Source of the DNA: Curvularia sp. ZM96
Lineage: Eukaryota; Ascomycota; Dothideomycetes; Pleosporales; Pleosporaceae
Length of the DNA stretch: 64,000 bases
Assembly: GCA_022457065.1 (NCBI GenBank)
Contig: JAJGBQ010000004.1
Span: 1,798,001 to 1,862,000, forward strand
Direction: 5' to 3'
A model generated the notes under the pieces. That model had not been told where the DNA came from and searched no databases. It saw only the letters and a list, made by a program, of their open reading frames with translations. Positions within the stretch are counted from its first letter, which is position 1, and the number at the start of each line of letters is the position of its first letter. This document shows, in pieces, positions 9,284 through 21,935 of the stretch. The position numbers were made by a program, and so were the translations under genes.

Positions 9284-12200
9284 ATGAACACACCGCAGGT
9301 TCGGCGAGGCGTGGGTGGCTTCCCATCTACACCACACAACAACGCGAACAGGTCTCCTGGCCTACAAAGTCCAGATGGATCTTCACCGCGGCCTAACATC
9401 CGATCACCGCTTCCCGACCTCCCCAAAGCCCCTCCGCAACCGAGCTCAGGGCCCCTCATACCGTCAGACATACTCGATCCCGCTCAGCAGCGCTTCTACG
9501 TTTTCGCTCTCTACGTTGCCCTATGGGCATACCGCACATACGACTTCTACACGCTCGCACTCGAGGATGACGAGTCTTTATGGCTGTGTTTGAAATGGTG
9601 TTTCTTTGACGTGCTGTTCATGTTCGGTGTGCCGTTACTGGAGATTCCTTGGCTGGAATGGGGCAATGGCGCCGCGTTTCTCCTCTTCGTACTGCATGCC
9701 GGCATTGATGTCATGCTCATGTTCAGAATTGGCGTACCCGTGCAAGCTTGGTTTATGGGCTTGATTGGCTTCCTGTGGGACAGCGAGCTGGCTATCAGCG
9801 AGCGGAGCGTTAAGCCAGGCGCAATTCTACACAATGCCTCCCTGATCCTCGGAAAGCAGATTGTCAATATCTTACCTGAAGGATCCGCCATCCTGAATCC
9901 AGAAAGACAATCTTTCTGTCTCAGCTCGACCATCTCCCAACTTGAGATCCCCATCAGAATCAACCAGACGGAGCCTTACGAAATGGAACTACTGCGCATC
10001 GATATTGATACCAACGTCAATGAGACCATAACAGTCAAGAAGAGCGAGCTGAAAGGAATGCTGAAGAAGGCAAGGAAGGCGGTCAAGACCTCCAATCCCG
10101 ACGATCCGTTGACATTAACCTACACTGTCAAGAAGCCAGGTGTATATCTTTTGAAGAAGGTAACGGATCAGTCAAAACTTCAGGTGCGACCACGCTCAAC
10201 CAACGCTGTGGTGACTACCTGCCCGCAAGCTCGAGTCAAACCGACCGGTAACAATCGATGCCGGAGCGATCTATCCAACGTCGTGCTGGAAGTCGAAGGC
10301 ACACCGCCATTGAACGTTAAATATCGCCTGACGGTGAATGGAAAGCCCCGTGGTGGATCTCAGTTTCAGAATCTGCAACCAGAGGAGTTCATTTCTCCTC
10401 TATCCAGGCAGACCTCACAAGCGCTGGTTAAGAATGGACGTGAAGACATTTCTTGGGCACGCTCGCAAAAGGTTCCGGTGCCCTTAAACGAAACTCTTAC
10501 AAACAGCGGTTCGTGGGAGTACGAGATCGAAGAGGTACAAGATGGACTGGGCAACTTCGTCAGCTACGTAAATGTTGATGACGAGGATCGACCGAAACCT
10601 AAGGTTGCAGGCATTCGTCAAATGTTTGAGGTTCATGAGCGGCCTACAGCCTTTCTCAAGGGATGCAGTCCACAGAATCCTCTCCGCGTGCCCAAGGGCA
10701 ATGCCGCCCGCCTACCGGTTCACTACGCATCAACAGGCAAGAATGCAATTGACACTGCGCATACCGTCGAATACCTTTTTACACCACAGGAAAAAATCAT
10801 TGCGGACGGTTATCATAGCCCAGATGCTATACTACAGAAGCAGGTCATGCGAAAGGGAGAGCAGCCTACTATTTCAGCGGCAGGTCTCTATACTATCAAG
10901 TCCGTCTCGTCTGAGTTCTGTGACGGCGAAGTTTTTGAGCCTACATCTTGTCTGCTTCAGAACCCACCTGAGCCAGATATGACCCTGGATAGCGAAGACA
11001 TTATCGATAAGTGTGCTGGTAATCCGATTGGTCTACGTGTTGGTCTCGACTTCGTGGGAAGCCCGCCTTTCACACTCACCTATTATGAAAAGAAGGACAA
11101 CGGAAGAGAGGTTAGAAAGACACCATTGCAGATCGCCAGCCTTCGCAGCACGATCGACCTCACCCCGCAAGATGCTGGTCACTATGAGTACATTTTCAAG
11201 ACTATCAGCGACTCTGTCTACCCGGAGAGGCCTCTCAACAATATCCGACTCCAGCAGGATGTGAAGCCCTCTGCTCAAGCACACTTTATCGAGAGCAGGA
11301 GGCCCAAGCAAGCTTGTATCGACGACGTGGTGGAGTTTGATGTTGGCTTCGTCGGCGAGGCGCCCTGGAAACTAGAATACGAAATTGTCCACAACGGTAA
11401 ACGCACAAGGCGTTCTATTGAAACCGAAAACCCGCACTACACTATTCGAACCGACAAGCTTAGCAGCGGTGGCGAATACGTCGTGGCACTGACGAGCGTT
11501 ACTGACAAAGCCAAATGCAAAGAAGTCCTCAAGGAAGAAGCTAGAGTTAACGTACGGCACGAACGACCCAAGGCCTACTTCGGACACATTGAAGGCAAAC
11601 AGTCAGTACTGGCACTGGAAAGCCGACAAGTTGGATTGCCGCTTCGCTTTACTGGAAATGGCCCTTGGACACTCAAGTATGAGAATCTCAAAACAAAAGA
11701 AGTCAAGAGGGAGTCTTTCCAGAACCCCAATTCATGGCTTGACGTCAAGACCGACGGCACATACCAGCTACTTTCAGTCAGGGACTCTATCTGCCCAGGT
11801 CTGATTGATGAGACTGCTGATCAGTTTGATGTTTCTTGGGTGGCTCGGCCTTCACTCAGCGTTCCTGAAAAGAGCGCCGTTCTTGACGGAAACAAGTACA
11901 TTAAAGAGGCTGTTTGTGAAGGCGATGAGGATGCATTTGATGTCTCCTTGACTGGTGAGCATCCTAATCTAATAACATTTTTCATAATACTGACTATGTT
12001 GTAGGAAACCCTCCCTTTGACATATCTTACCGCCAGGAGTACAAGGACAAGAAGGGCAAGACGGCTTCTGTCAGTGAGAAGGATCTTCATACCGCCGGTG
12101 GCTTCGCTTCCATACGGTCAGAAACTTCAAAGGCTGGTACCTATGAGTACACTTTCTTGAAGCTTGCCGACTCTCGTTACGATCACTCGAAGAAGCATTT

Positions 12201-13125
12201 CTCACCTATTACTATTCAACAAACTGTCCACTCGCGACCGAACGCCCGTTTCGACAAGCCTGGAAAGACGTACAGTTACTGCTCACGGGAGTCGGAGGGA
12301 GAAGAGGTCATCCCTATCACTTTGGAGGGCGTTGCACCCTTCTATCTTGAAGTTGAAATTAAGCACCAGGGTACGCCGAAGCCGGAGATCAGCATCCACA
12401 AGAATATTCCTACGAACAAGTACAATCTCAAGATCGAGCACCGCAAGATGCATCTTGGCCACTCTTCTATCTCTATCCGCAAGGTTCGCGACTCGCGTGG
12501 ATGCACGCTCAAGCCCCCACCAGGCGGCCCCCGCGTCCAAATCAGTGTGCACGACGCCCCGACCGCCACACCTTTGGAAGACCGCCAGGATTTCTGCGTT
12601 GGCGAGCGCCTCTCATTCGCCCTTGGTGGTCAATCTCCATTCACTGTTTACTACACCTTCGAAAAGCAAGAGCGTAAGGCCTCCAACCCAGGCACCACTT
12701 TCCGCCGTCTGGCCGAGCTCCCCGGAACCTTTACCATCACTGGACTCCGCGACTCAGCTTCGGAATGCGTGGCCAGTTTGGAACTTACAAAGACGATCCA
12801 CCCAATTCCTTCTGTGCGGCTCTCTGGCGGTCAAGTGTCCGAGGTCGATATCCATGAGGGAGGCGGCACTGATCTGGAGTTCCAGTTCTGGGGCACCCCA
12901 CCCTTTGAGTTCACCTACACCAGGAGTACGAACGCGAACAAGGGCAGGAAGAGTAAGGTGCTGGAGATACGCACCGAAGTCAGCCACGAGATGACAATGA
13001 GTATCCCAGTGCAGGAGGAGGGCACGTACGAGGTTGTTTCGATCAAGGATAGGTGGTGTAGTTTTGCTAGGCCAGGAGAGGGCATGGATGGCAAGACTGG
13101 GGGCCAAAAGATGTTGACGTATTGA
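9284..13125 (+). CDS. POM152: Nuclear pore membrane protein POM152, 2 exons
   Basis: Transmembrane nucleoporin that anchors the pore in the nuclear envelope; its lumenal part is a chain of Ig-like folds that form a ring around the pore. Exons 9284-11954 and 12005-13125 (intron of 50 bases, phase 1) give 1,263 residues, near the size of the yeast protein. A Pro/Ser-rich cytosolic N-terminus (1-66) is followed by hydrophobic segments at about 70-92, 100-125 and 129-165. The rest is repeating beta-rich units, recognisable by recurring GxPPF and FTxTGLRD/ALTSVTD-type strands and YE(Y)xF/V turns with paired cysteines. The start at 9284 is the only ATG at the head of the frame. It shares a divergent promoter with the UCH gene. 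The call rests on the N-terminal three-helix layout plus the Ig-like repeats. Confidence 0.9.
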
Positions 13126-13456
13126 AGTAGAGGGCATGTGAAGGAATGCAGGGAGATGGTATGATTTTCTTTTTGCATTTACTGGCGTTGGAAAGTGTCT
13201 GTGGGGAAGCGTTTTCTTTTGTTCGACTGACTGACCGAGTGAGTGATTGATTACTTCCGCTGGAGGCATGGCTTGGGGAGAGATGGTGCCTAGACAATAA
13301 GCGACAGCTCGTAATACCAAAACCAGTTTACAAATCAAGCACAAAGATGAAACGAAAAGATGAGAATCTCAGGCTAAACGGTGGTATCATTGCTTTTATT
13401 CTCTCCAATCTACTCAGCAGATCTAATTGGTGGGTGTATGTACTATTGAATTTGTA
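13126..13456. other. Tail-to-tail intergenic region
   Basis: About 330 bases between the ends of POM152 and the Sec14-like gene; 3' UTR sequence only, no gene seen. Confidence 0.5.
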
Positions 13457-15307
13457 TCAACTAGGCACCTGGGCGCGGCTTGCTGTCTGGTCTCTCAAAA
13501 AAGACTCGACTTGCTTTGCACTCGTGGCATCGATTTGATGATCGAACTCCTTCTCCTCGGGGCTCTTCTCCAGTACCGGTTCCTCAGGCTTGTCGTGTTC
13601 TTTGCCCGCAACAACACTAGCAACGGCTCCGGCAGCGGTCGTAGCTGTAGACGTGACTACGGCTGAGGCTGATGCAGCAATAGATTTAGCTTGGTCTAGA
13701 TAGCTAGGGGCCGGAGGCTCTTGTGGGTCAGGGAGTGGTACCTCTTTTGGTGCCTGAGCAATGGTCTTGGGCTCGACACTTATGCTCTTATCACCGTTGC
13801 CGTGATCGATAACTGCAGCGTCTGGAGTACCTTCTGCGAGTTGGCCTAAGGCGTGCGTGTGGTTTTGTTGCTCAAATTTGGCTTCCGAGGTTCCAGAACG
13901 AATGGGCAGGGTTGTTGTGGCAGGTTCCGTGACCGGGGTCGGGCTATCCAGGTCCGAAGGTGGTGTATCCGTATCTGGCACCTCGCTTTCAGGAGGATGC
14001 GTAGCGGTGCCTGTTGTTGTGAGGGGATCTCCAATATCGGCCGCCGCTGGCGTAGGCGGAATTACATCGCCATGCTTGTAACCAACAGGGTTAGGGATAG
14101 TGAAGATGAGTTCGTGTCTTGGTACGCCATTCTCGTTTCCAACACCCCAAGCTTCCATAGCACCATCCTTTCCTTCTTCCCATTTCAGTGGCCCAATCGG
14201 GAATGTCTTACGCCCGTTTTGAATGTTAGGTTTCTCCCATTTCATCTGCGCCTCGATAGTTGGTTCCAGGTTAGGCATCTGACCCCACTCGAAGTCGAGG
14301 CCGCCGCCGTATTTTTTAGGAATATTGTCGTGGTCAATGTATTGGGAAAGTGTTGGGTAGACGTTGTTTGGAGAGAGGATGAAGATTTTGGATACCGTAA
14401 TGGGATCAAACCAACGCTTGACCCAGCCCCAGACGGTCGGGAAGAAGCTAGGCGCGCCAACGATCTGGAAAGATATCAGCCTTGCTGTAAGCTTGTATTG
14501 TGGATTTTCGTGGGCATACAAATATTCTGTCCAGCGTCTCTGGGTAATGTGCTGTGGCTAAAACTGAAGCATCCTGCATGTGTCCCTTCAAATTCCAGAA
14601 CTGTTTCAATCCAACATTACTGATATCTACAATGTTGTTGCTCTGCGAAACCGGCGTCTCGGGATATGCGCGGGGAACCATGGAGCACAACGGCGAGTAG
14701 AACCTTGTGAGCGACTCATACAGAGCGAAGAGACGGAGGTTCTTAGTTGCGACATTGGGAATGACGGTCTTTGACTTGGCAAGGTCCTTTTCGTATGCGG
14801 AAATGTTCTTGGAGTTGAGCGGTGCGACCTCGAAGAGGAAGAGAGGAATGCCGCGCTTGTCACGTCGGCCGAGCCATTGCGGATACTAGATGAGGTTGTT
14901 AGATGGGTTGACAGTGTGCAGGTGCTGAGGCTCTACCAAACGACGCGTCTGCTCGTACTCCTCAATCTCAATGGTGTTGAAGATCTCGCTCAATTTGTTC
15001 TCTTTGCGCCAGTCTTCCGTGTCTTTGAACTGCTTGAAAGCTTCCTGGGGCACAAATCGACGCGCGCGCAAGAAGCGCCTGTTCCCAGTCAGCGCCCCAC
15101 TAATGTTGTCGGCGATCCAGAGTTTTGTACGCACAGCATCGTCTCGTCATCATGGCTTGCTTGCTTTCCTCCGGCTTCAGGCGTGTAGTAGCCAGCCTCC
15201 TGGCAGATGCGCTTGAACTCGACAAGCTGGGCCTGCTGGGTTTCGGAAAGATGGGAAAAGTGTCCGGCAGGGTATTGCATCGACTCAATTCTGCTTAGAT
15301 CCGCCAT
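13457..15307 (-). CDS. Sec14-like CRAL-TRIO lipid-transfer protein, 4 exons
   Basis: Cytosolic protein of the Sec14 family, which exchanges phosphatidylinositol and another lipid and links lipid supply to membrane traffic. Exons on the minus strand are 15307-15135, 15078-14937, 14885-14520 and 14464-13457, giving 562 residues; all junctions are GT-AG and keep frame. The CRAL-TRIO N-terminal helices end in ETMLRFLRARRFVPQEAF (about 55-72). The lipid-binding domain follows, with YPQWLGRRDKRGIPLFLFEV, NNIVDISNVGLKQFW, AHYPETLDRIFIVGAPSFF and FILSPN segments. From about residue 320 onward the chain becomes a Thr/Pro/Ala-rich tail of over 150 residues, longer than in yeast Sec14 and likely disordered, ending in a charged helix. 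Orthology within the Sec14 family (SEC14, SFH, CSR1) cannot be fixed. Confidence 0.87.
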
Positions 15308-16147
15308 TGTAAGATGTGAAGTGTCAAGACAAAATCGAAACAATACAAAGCTATCCGGAGGAAGAGGGAGGGCGGTAAGACGGGATGCTCGCTTCTAGGT
15401 GTAGGGCGTCATGTTGTCTAAGGCGGTGCGGCGGTGCGGTGGCAGCCGGTGACATCAATTGTGGCTACACACCGGTCGGGCCTCTCGGAACGCGAATACT
15501 ATCGGAAGCGATCGCGCGGACTGTTCGGACTAAACGTGGATGACTTTGTGCCATTCTGGCGAGTCTTTGTGCTTGTCTGCCGGCTGGATTTGCAATGTGC
15601 GGACGCTGCATTGTTCGCACAAGGTCCAAGTTGTCTCCTCCGTGTGGAACTTTCCTTTCGGAGAGCCGGAAGCTGTTCCAGCCGGCGTTGACTGGCTCTG
15701 ACTATAGCTAGCCAGCAAGACCCATGCTTCTCCCTCGGAACCAGCCGGCCTATAGGGGTCAAGGCTCTAATGTCCGATGCAACATCGATACAAGTCTTGC
15801 TGCATCGCCGTCTACTATGGAGCGTGTTTACCTCGACCTGGAGATGCTGCAGAAGGAAACGCCGAAGGCTGAGGTGCAGTATCGCGGCTTAGCTACCGAG
15901 GCTGGCTGATTAGCGATAAGCGAACGAGGCAATGCGATCATCGTCCTCCCAGCCGTGCCTTAACATTGACGCAATCCCGGCGCCAAAAGTAAATCATGAC
16001 CTGTGCATAGTCGTCACGTCAAGCCCGTCAGTTACAATCGCGCTCCGGCTGGCTTCTCTCTACACGTCTCCATAAGTCCCCAGAAGCGCAGAGTTGATTC
16101 AACTTACCAATTTTGTGAACCAACCAACCCCCCCTCCGTCGCCCATC
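15308..16147. promoter_or_regulatory. Divergent promoter, Sec14-like / F-box gene
   Basis: 840 bases between two outward-reading genes. Pyrimidine-rich runs occur just before the F-box start (ACCCCCCCTCC near 16,130). No coding region is supported. Confidence 0.45.
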
Positions 16148-18009
16148 ATGGCGCGCACCTGCCTCACAGACCTGCCGACAGAGATTCTTGAGACCATCTT
16201 CTTGAATCTGGATCCCCACTCACTCGTATCTGTTTCGCAAACGAACAAGCTCATCAAGAGACTGACGACCGATGCGCCCATCATCTGGCGCCACCTTTGC
16301 AAGACGCAATTCAAAACATGGGATTCTCGCCACAACATCGCCGCAAAGTTTGCCGCGCCCTTGTCAGACGTAGACTGGCGCAAATTATACAGGACCAGAC
16401 ACACGATTGACCGTCGCACACGAGAGCTGCTGAATCACATTGTCGCCACTCAGCAGGGGCGCATACGGTGTATCAATGACATTGCGGATTATGGATATGA
16501 CGCAAAAGAGACGCTGCTCAGAGAATGCGCCTGTCCAGATGATGCCGAGGATGTGCTGGCAAGAAGATACTACGCAAACGCAGTTCTGGAGCGCATACAC
16601 CGTGAAGTGGCCATCAATGTGTGGACGAGTCTACAGGATGGTAATGATGTACCTATCGAGAGAGCGCTGGGCGCATATGATGTATTCGCTAGGGTTGGTG
16701 AAGAGGTGGATGTAGATGTTGTCGCTGACGATATCACCCAGCTTGCCAATGGCTTGCTCCAGAAATATCCTGCCTTCCCCGAATGGTCTCCGCGAGACAA
16801 GGCTTCAACATTAGCGCATTACCTTCGAGAACAAGGCTTCAACGGTGTTCCTGACACTTCGTATCGCGCGTTGCGAAACTCCTTCATTGGTCTGGTCCTG
16901 CGCTCGGCCGCCCATGAGTCACTTCCTCTGATCTCCGTAGCGATATACTGTGCGGTTGCTCGGCGCGTTGGTCTGGATGCGCGTCCCTGCGGCTTCCTCT
17001 TTCATGTCTACACTCTTGTATACGCGCCTAAGAATTACGATCTCAATGGAAAATACAAACCTACCAGCTCTGATGAACTCGATTACATGTACCTGGATCC
17101 TTTCCGCTCTACTTCAGAAGTACGACGGGGCGACCTGCAGCGTACACTACGGGATATGGGCGTTCCGAGTAGCGAACATCGGAGTTTCCTCACTGATACC
17201 AACACAAGAGAAATGGTTTTACGCACGGCACGCAACATTATGAATTCTGTGCAAATGATCCGCGAAACCGAGGCTGGAATGCGTACCGTTCAGGCATCCT
17301 GGATAAACTCCAATCCAGACATGGACAACGCTTTTTACGCAACTATATGGGCCATGCTGCTCCTCGGCCCGGGCGATGATACCGCTAATCTAGGCCACAC
17401 AACCATTCGTCGTCGTCAGTACCTGCCCTATCTGCTCGAGCACTTCCAAATACATTACCCATGGGACGTCACCCTGCTATCACGCTACGTCATTCCCATG
17501 TTCTACAACCAACCCGAGGGGCACCGGTTGTTGCAGTTTGTGCAGAACATGCACCAAGTCGATGCGATACGCAAACCTGTCATCACTCGCTCCGAGCGGA
17601 CGCGAAACGTCGCCTTCAAAGTTGGGCATCTGTTCCAACATAAGCGCTATGGCTACGAGGGTGTCATTACGGGATGGGATGTAGTGTGTGACGCAAACGA
17701 AGACTGGATTCAAAACATGCGTGTCGACTCTCTACCAAATGGGAGGAACCAGGCCTTCTATCACGTCCTGTAAGAATTCTCTGGCTTCCTCGCATGGTTA
17801 CGTCTCTTTCTTATGAACTCTGCTAACAACCATATAGTGTCTGCGATAAGTCGGTTCGCTATGTTGCAGCTGAGAACATCCAGCCTGTTGGCAGAGACGT
17901 ACGTCCTTCGGACGCCTTATTGAAGCTCGCTGGACGCCACTTCAAGCGTTGGGATGACTTGAACCATTGTTTCGTAAGTAATGTGCGTGATGAATATCCT
18001 CACGATTAA
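16148..18009 (+). CDS. FBXO21-like F-box protein with SirB1 and YccV domains, 2 exons
   Basis: Likely substrate receptor of an SCF ubiquitin ligase, 597 residues. Exons are 16148-17769 and 17838-18009. Domains in order: an F-box at about 4-50 (LTDLPTEILETIFLNLDPHS); a transglutaminase-like SirB1 domain around 200-330, with LPLISVAIYCAVARRVGLDA and GFLFHVY; and a C-terminal hemimethylated-DNA-binding YccV-like domain from about 505, with FKVGHLFQHKRYGYEGVITGWD and FYHVLVCDKSVRYVAAENI. The last motif is restored only by splicing the 68-base intron. The end reads FVSNVRDEYPHD; a GTAAGT inside it could be mistaken for a donor, but the in-frame ending looks conserved. This F-box/SirB1/YccV order is that of animal FBXO21. 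Substrate unknown; the SirB1 part is usually considered catalytically inactive. Confidence 0.9.
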
Positions 18010-20075
18010 AAGGAAACGAATCAAAGATACGACTTGCCCCTTTGGAGTAGTATCCTTTATCCCAGTTTTCGATAAGACTGTTGAGTCTGTAAATGTGTTC
18101 TTTGCTTATACAGTACATACTTTTGATACTCCCCTCAATGTTTTTTTTTCACGATCTTGTATTACCTTCATTGTATTGCTGTTTATAAGATTTAGAGGAA
18201 TCCGTCACCTTGCTGAAAACTTCGCGTATCGCGTTCTGGTCTTAAGAAAAAAAGAGTTTTCAAAAGTTGATCACTCGGACTGATATTGAAAACCCGTATT
18301 CTCGCATGAGTCTGTTCTCGAGCATGGGGATTGTATGCAGGATAAGAAGTTGTGAGTGTAGAAACTTAGCCAGTAATGCAGCGAATACGCATCATTCCCA
18401 AATCCAACGCCATACACATAATCATGATCTCGATCCTGTCATGATCTTCGAAAGCAAAAGTGGAAGATGTGTAGGGGGGAAGGGGACAGCCACCATATCC
18501 TAGAACAGACGAAGGAGACTTACTCGACTACGTCCCGTTTACAGACCTCAACAACAGCTTCTCGAAGCTAGCTCAAGACCATTCGCCCCTTCTCATCTCC
18601 GAACAGCCAATTGATGCAAGCAGACAGGCACAAAGTGTTCTAATGACATTGTTCGCATCTTCTCGAGATACTCCAATACTTCGCACACCCAATCCCCTTC
18701 TCTCTCCTCCATCAACCCACATCCGCCCATCAGACCACCCCACTCCCCAGCACCAACACTCGCCCCATCACCGCATAAACTTTGCATCAAAATTACCTCA
18801 AGCAAACCACTATCTACACCTCGCCGCCCTCAGCTACCCCACATCCACCTACATCTCGACCCTCCCGCTAAGCCTCTCAGCTACCCATCAACCCTTCCAG
18901 CCCAGTTTCCACCCCTCTCTCCACTCTCCCTAGGTGTACCAAATTCTGTACTACACTGCTAGTCCGCCAAGGCCCCCAGACCAGTCCCCTCCGCCGGCCT
19001 CTTCCTCCCACCCAGTAAAAATCCACGCATCGTACCACCGCCGTACTTGCCTTTCCAAACTAGCGCGACGACCAGCTCGGAGGAAGATAACAGAACGAAA
19101 AAAAGAAAATCATCTTTGCTTTGTGCTATGTGTGTGTAGTGTGGATGCGACCTGTTTGGTACGAATACTAGTTACTTACTGGTACATACACCAAGATGTG
19201 TGTCTGCTGCAGCGAGAGCGCTATTTTTGGGTCTAAAGTTAGTATGCTTTTTCCGGTCGGAGGGTTGAGGTGGTGCTGGTATTGGTGTGTGTTGGTGTTG
19301 GCGGTACAAGTGCAAGTGCAGATGCAAGGACAAGGACAAGGACGAGGCGAGGCGAGGCTGGACGCTTGACCTGACTCTTTGCATGCAGGGTCGGAACTTG
19401 GGATATGCTGGTACAGCATGACTTCCCCGTTTGGGAGAGATGCTTTGGTGCGTGTTAGGTCGGTGTAGAATTGGAATGCGGGGAAGACCAGCAGTGTTTA
19501 GCGTTTGGGGCTAGAAATTAGTGGTCCTAGGTTTTTTGCCTATGCGACATGAGCGTCTAAGGTGCGCGTGATGTGGTGGGAGGCTGGGCGTGGCGTGGTT
19601 ATGCATACATGTGTGCGCACAAAGACCCTGGGTCATGCGATCCCAGGTGCTTGGGAGAGGGAGGGAGGGAGCGCATGGATGGGTAGAAGGGAGTGTTGGG
19701 GGGTGTGGTGGGAAACTTCTTTTTTCTTTCTTTTCGGTTTCAGCCTGGAAGGAGAGACAGGAGAAGAAAAACGTGAGGACGGACGGGAGATTGATAGACA
19801 AACAAACAAAACAAACATGGGTAAAGTCAAGGCAAGATGAACCATCACAGTGAGAAAGCAACGGAAGGAGGATCAGTATGGTAGAGACCAGTAATAACTG
19901 ACTCTGGGTATAAGATTTCCCCATTGAGGCTACAATACTCATCGCTGCAGTCAATGCAGCAAGGGGACATTATAGCATCCCAAACATTACATATCATCCA
20001 CCAATATCATCATTCCACATAATCCATTCCGAATACCATGTATTCCGTTGCCCTGAGATATTTGACATGACCAGC
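18010..20075. other. Long tail-to-tail intergenic region
   Basis: Two kilobases between the converging F-box and hexose transporter genes, long for such a pair. From about 18,640 to 19,050 the plus strand is strongly C-rich and G-poor. A frame open from 18,475 to 18,933 is discussed among the findings. Simple repeats occur at 19,326-19,358. No gene can be supported with confidence. Confidence 0.5.
19326..19358. repeat. Short tandem repeats (AAGGAC)x3 and (GAGGC)x3
   Basis: Three copies of AAGGAC (19326-19343) run straight into three copies of GAGGC (19344-19358), inside a wider GT/GA-rich low-complexity stretch from about 19,255. It is non-coding. Confidence 0.75.
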
Positions 20076-21935
20076 TTAGACAGTGGAGACCTCGTGCTTG
20101 GTGGTAACGTTCTCAACTGGGATCTCGAGGTGCTTCTCAGCAAGGTTCATCTCAGCAGCAAAGGTGCTGTGTGGCTTCCACTTGCGAGAGGTGCGAGGAG
20201 TGCTCTCCTCCAACATCTTGTCGACTTGCTCGAGAGTAAGACCCTTGGTCTCAGGAACGAAGAAGTAGGCGAAGAGGACTGGCTGTGTGTTAGCAGCTGT
20301 TTCACCGATGAGGTATAAGCAGACAAAAACTTACAAGAAATGCAGCAGAGAGAGCCCCAGAGGAAGAAGACGTTGGATCCCATGCGGGCAGAGTCGGGAC
20401 GGTCGGCAACAAGGTATGGGGTAATGATACCGATGATGCAGTTCCAGAACCAGTTGCTGGCAGTGGAGAGACCAACACCACGAGAACGGATGGTGAGGGG
20501 GAAGATTTCACCAATGACAATCCAAGCGCAAGGACCCCAGGTGGTGGCGAAGACTGAAATGTTCAAGCAGATGAAGGCAATCATGGCGCGAGTAGCGTCG
20601 GGATTGGCAGGGTGGTCGGCAGTGTTCTTTCCAGCAGTGGCACCGATGGCACCGACAATGAACTGCATGATAACCATACCAGCGGCACCGAAGATGAGAA
20701 GGGGACGACGTCCAATCTTCTCAACCATGACGAACGAGGCTGGGGTGGAGAGCACGTTTACGAGGGTAGTGACGAGAGAAATCAGGAAGGGGTTGCTGAT
20801 GGAACCAAGCTGCTGGAAGAAAACAGGTCCAAAGTAGAAGATGAAGTTAATACCAGTCAGTTGCTGCATGGCTTGCATGAAGATACCGAGAGTAGTACGG
20901 CGAGAGTTGGAGGAAGGCTTGCTGATCTTGCCCTCAAAGCAGGCCATCCAGGAGCCGAGGTAGCTGGTCTGGGGAACAACAGACATCTCGTATTCGTGGT
21001 TGGCAATGATCTCAGCAAGCTCATCCTGGATGTACTCGGAGTCGATGGGCTGGCCACGGACACGGCCAAGAGCACTGGCAGCCTTGTCAAGCTTTCCCTT
21101 CTTGACCCAGAAACGTGGAGACTCTGGAAGGAGAGCGAGACCAACAGCGAGAATAATAGCCCACAAGAACTGGACAGCGATTGGGATACGGTAAGAACCA
21201 GTGTCGCGGCGTTCTTGAGTTGCGTAGACAACACAGTTGGCGAGCAGAATACCAATGGTGATACAGAATTGGTAACCTATGAGAGTCAATAATGGAACAA
21301 CTCCAAGTAGCAGCAATCTTCACTTACCAGCAACGACAGCACCACGGACCTTCTTGGGTGCAATCTCGGACATGTACAGGATGACGATGGAGGAGATGAA
21401 ACCAACACCGAAACCAGCAATGAGACGACCAGCAGTCATGACACCAAGACCGGTAGAGGCAGTCTCAAGGATACCACCAATGATGAAGATGCCACATCCA
21501 AGGATGATGGTAACACGACGTCCAATGAAATCAGCAATATCACCAGCCATGATAGCACCGAAGAAAGTACTGTCGTTGATTTAGTATACATTGGCCATAT
21601 TACAGAGACTGATTGACATACCCAGCAGACAGGATAGAAGTAACAAGCGATTGTTGCCATGGAGCGATAACGAAGGTCGACTTTCGGTAGTCGACAACCT
21701 GGGGGTCCAAGTGGTCGACACCGGGGAACTTGACATCGGGGTACTCTGCTCCAGTGTATTGCTTGATGAAGTAGTCCATGTTCAGGACACCTCCCATCCA
21801 ACCGGTATCATATCCAAAGAAGATACCACCGAAAGCTGCGAAAGCAACAATCAGGTAGGCACGAACAGTGACGGGGGCTTCGACACGGCTAACATCAGCC
21901 GTGCCAGTGACGGGGACAACGCCGCCTCCAGGCAT
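20076..21935 (-). CDS. MFS hexose transporter (high-affinity glucose transporter type), 4 exons
   Basis: Plasma-membrane sugar:proton symporter of the major facilitator superfamily, sugar porter family, 566 residues with about 12 membrane helices. Exons are 21935-21622, 21569-21328, 21276-20335 and 20278-20076. Family motifs: FGGIFFGYDTGWMGGVL (helix 1), DFIGRRVTIILG (loop 2-3), GRLIAGFGVGF, the loop-6 signature PESPRFWVKKGK, QQLTGINFIFYFGPVFF (sugar-binding helix 7), EKIGRRPLL, GEIFPLTIRSRGVG and VPETKGLTLEQVDKM. The last acceptor is chosen so that SFLFAYFFVPETKG reads through. It resembles Rgt2/Hgt-1-like monosaccharide carriers more than maltose or quinate carriers, but sugar preference and affinity cannot be read from sequence. 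The start is the first ATG of its frame. A 6.3-kb gene-free region lies upstream. Confidence 0.92.

Noticed and set aside
17974..18009. A third exon of the F-box gene after GTAAGT at 17974
   Set aside because: Reading through gives FVSNVRDEYPHD and a stop, which looks like the normal family ending; no convincing downstream exon was found.
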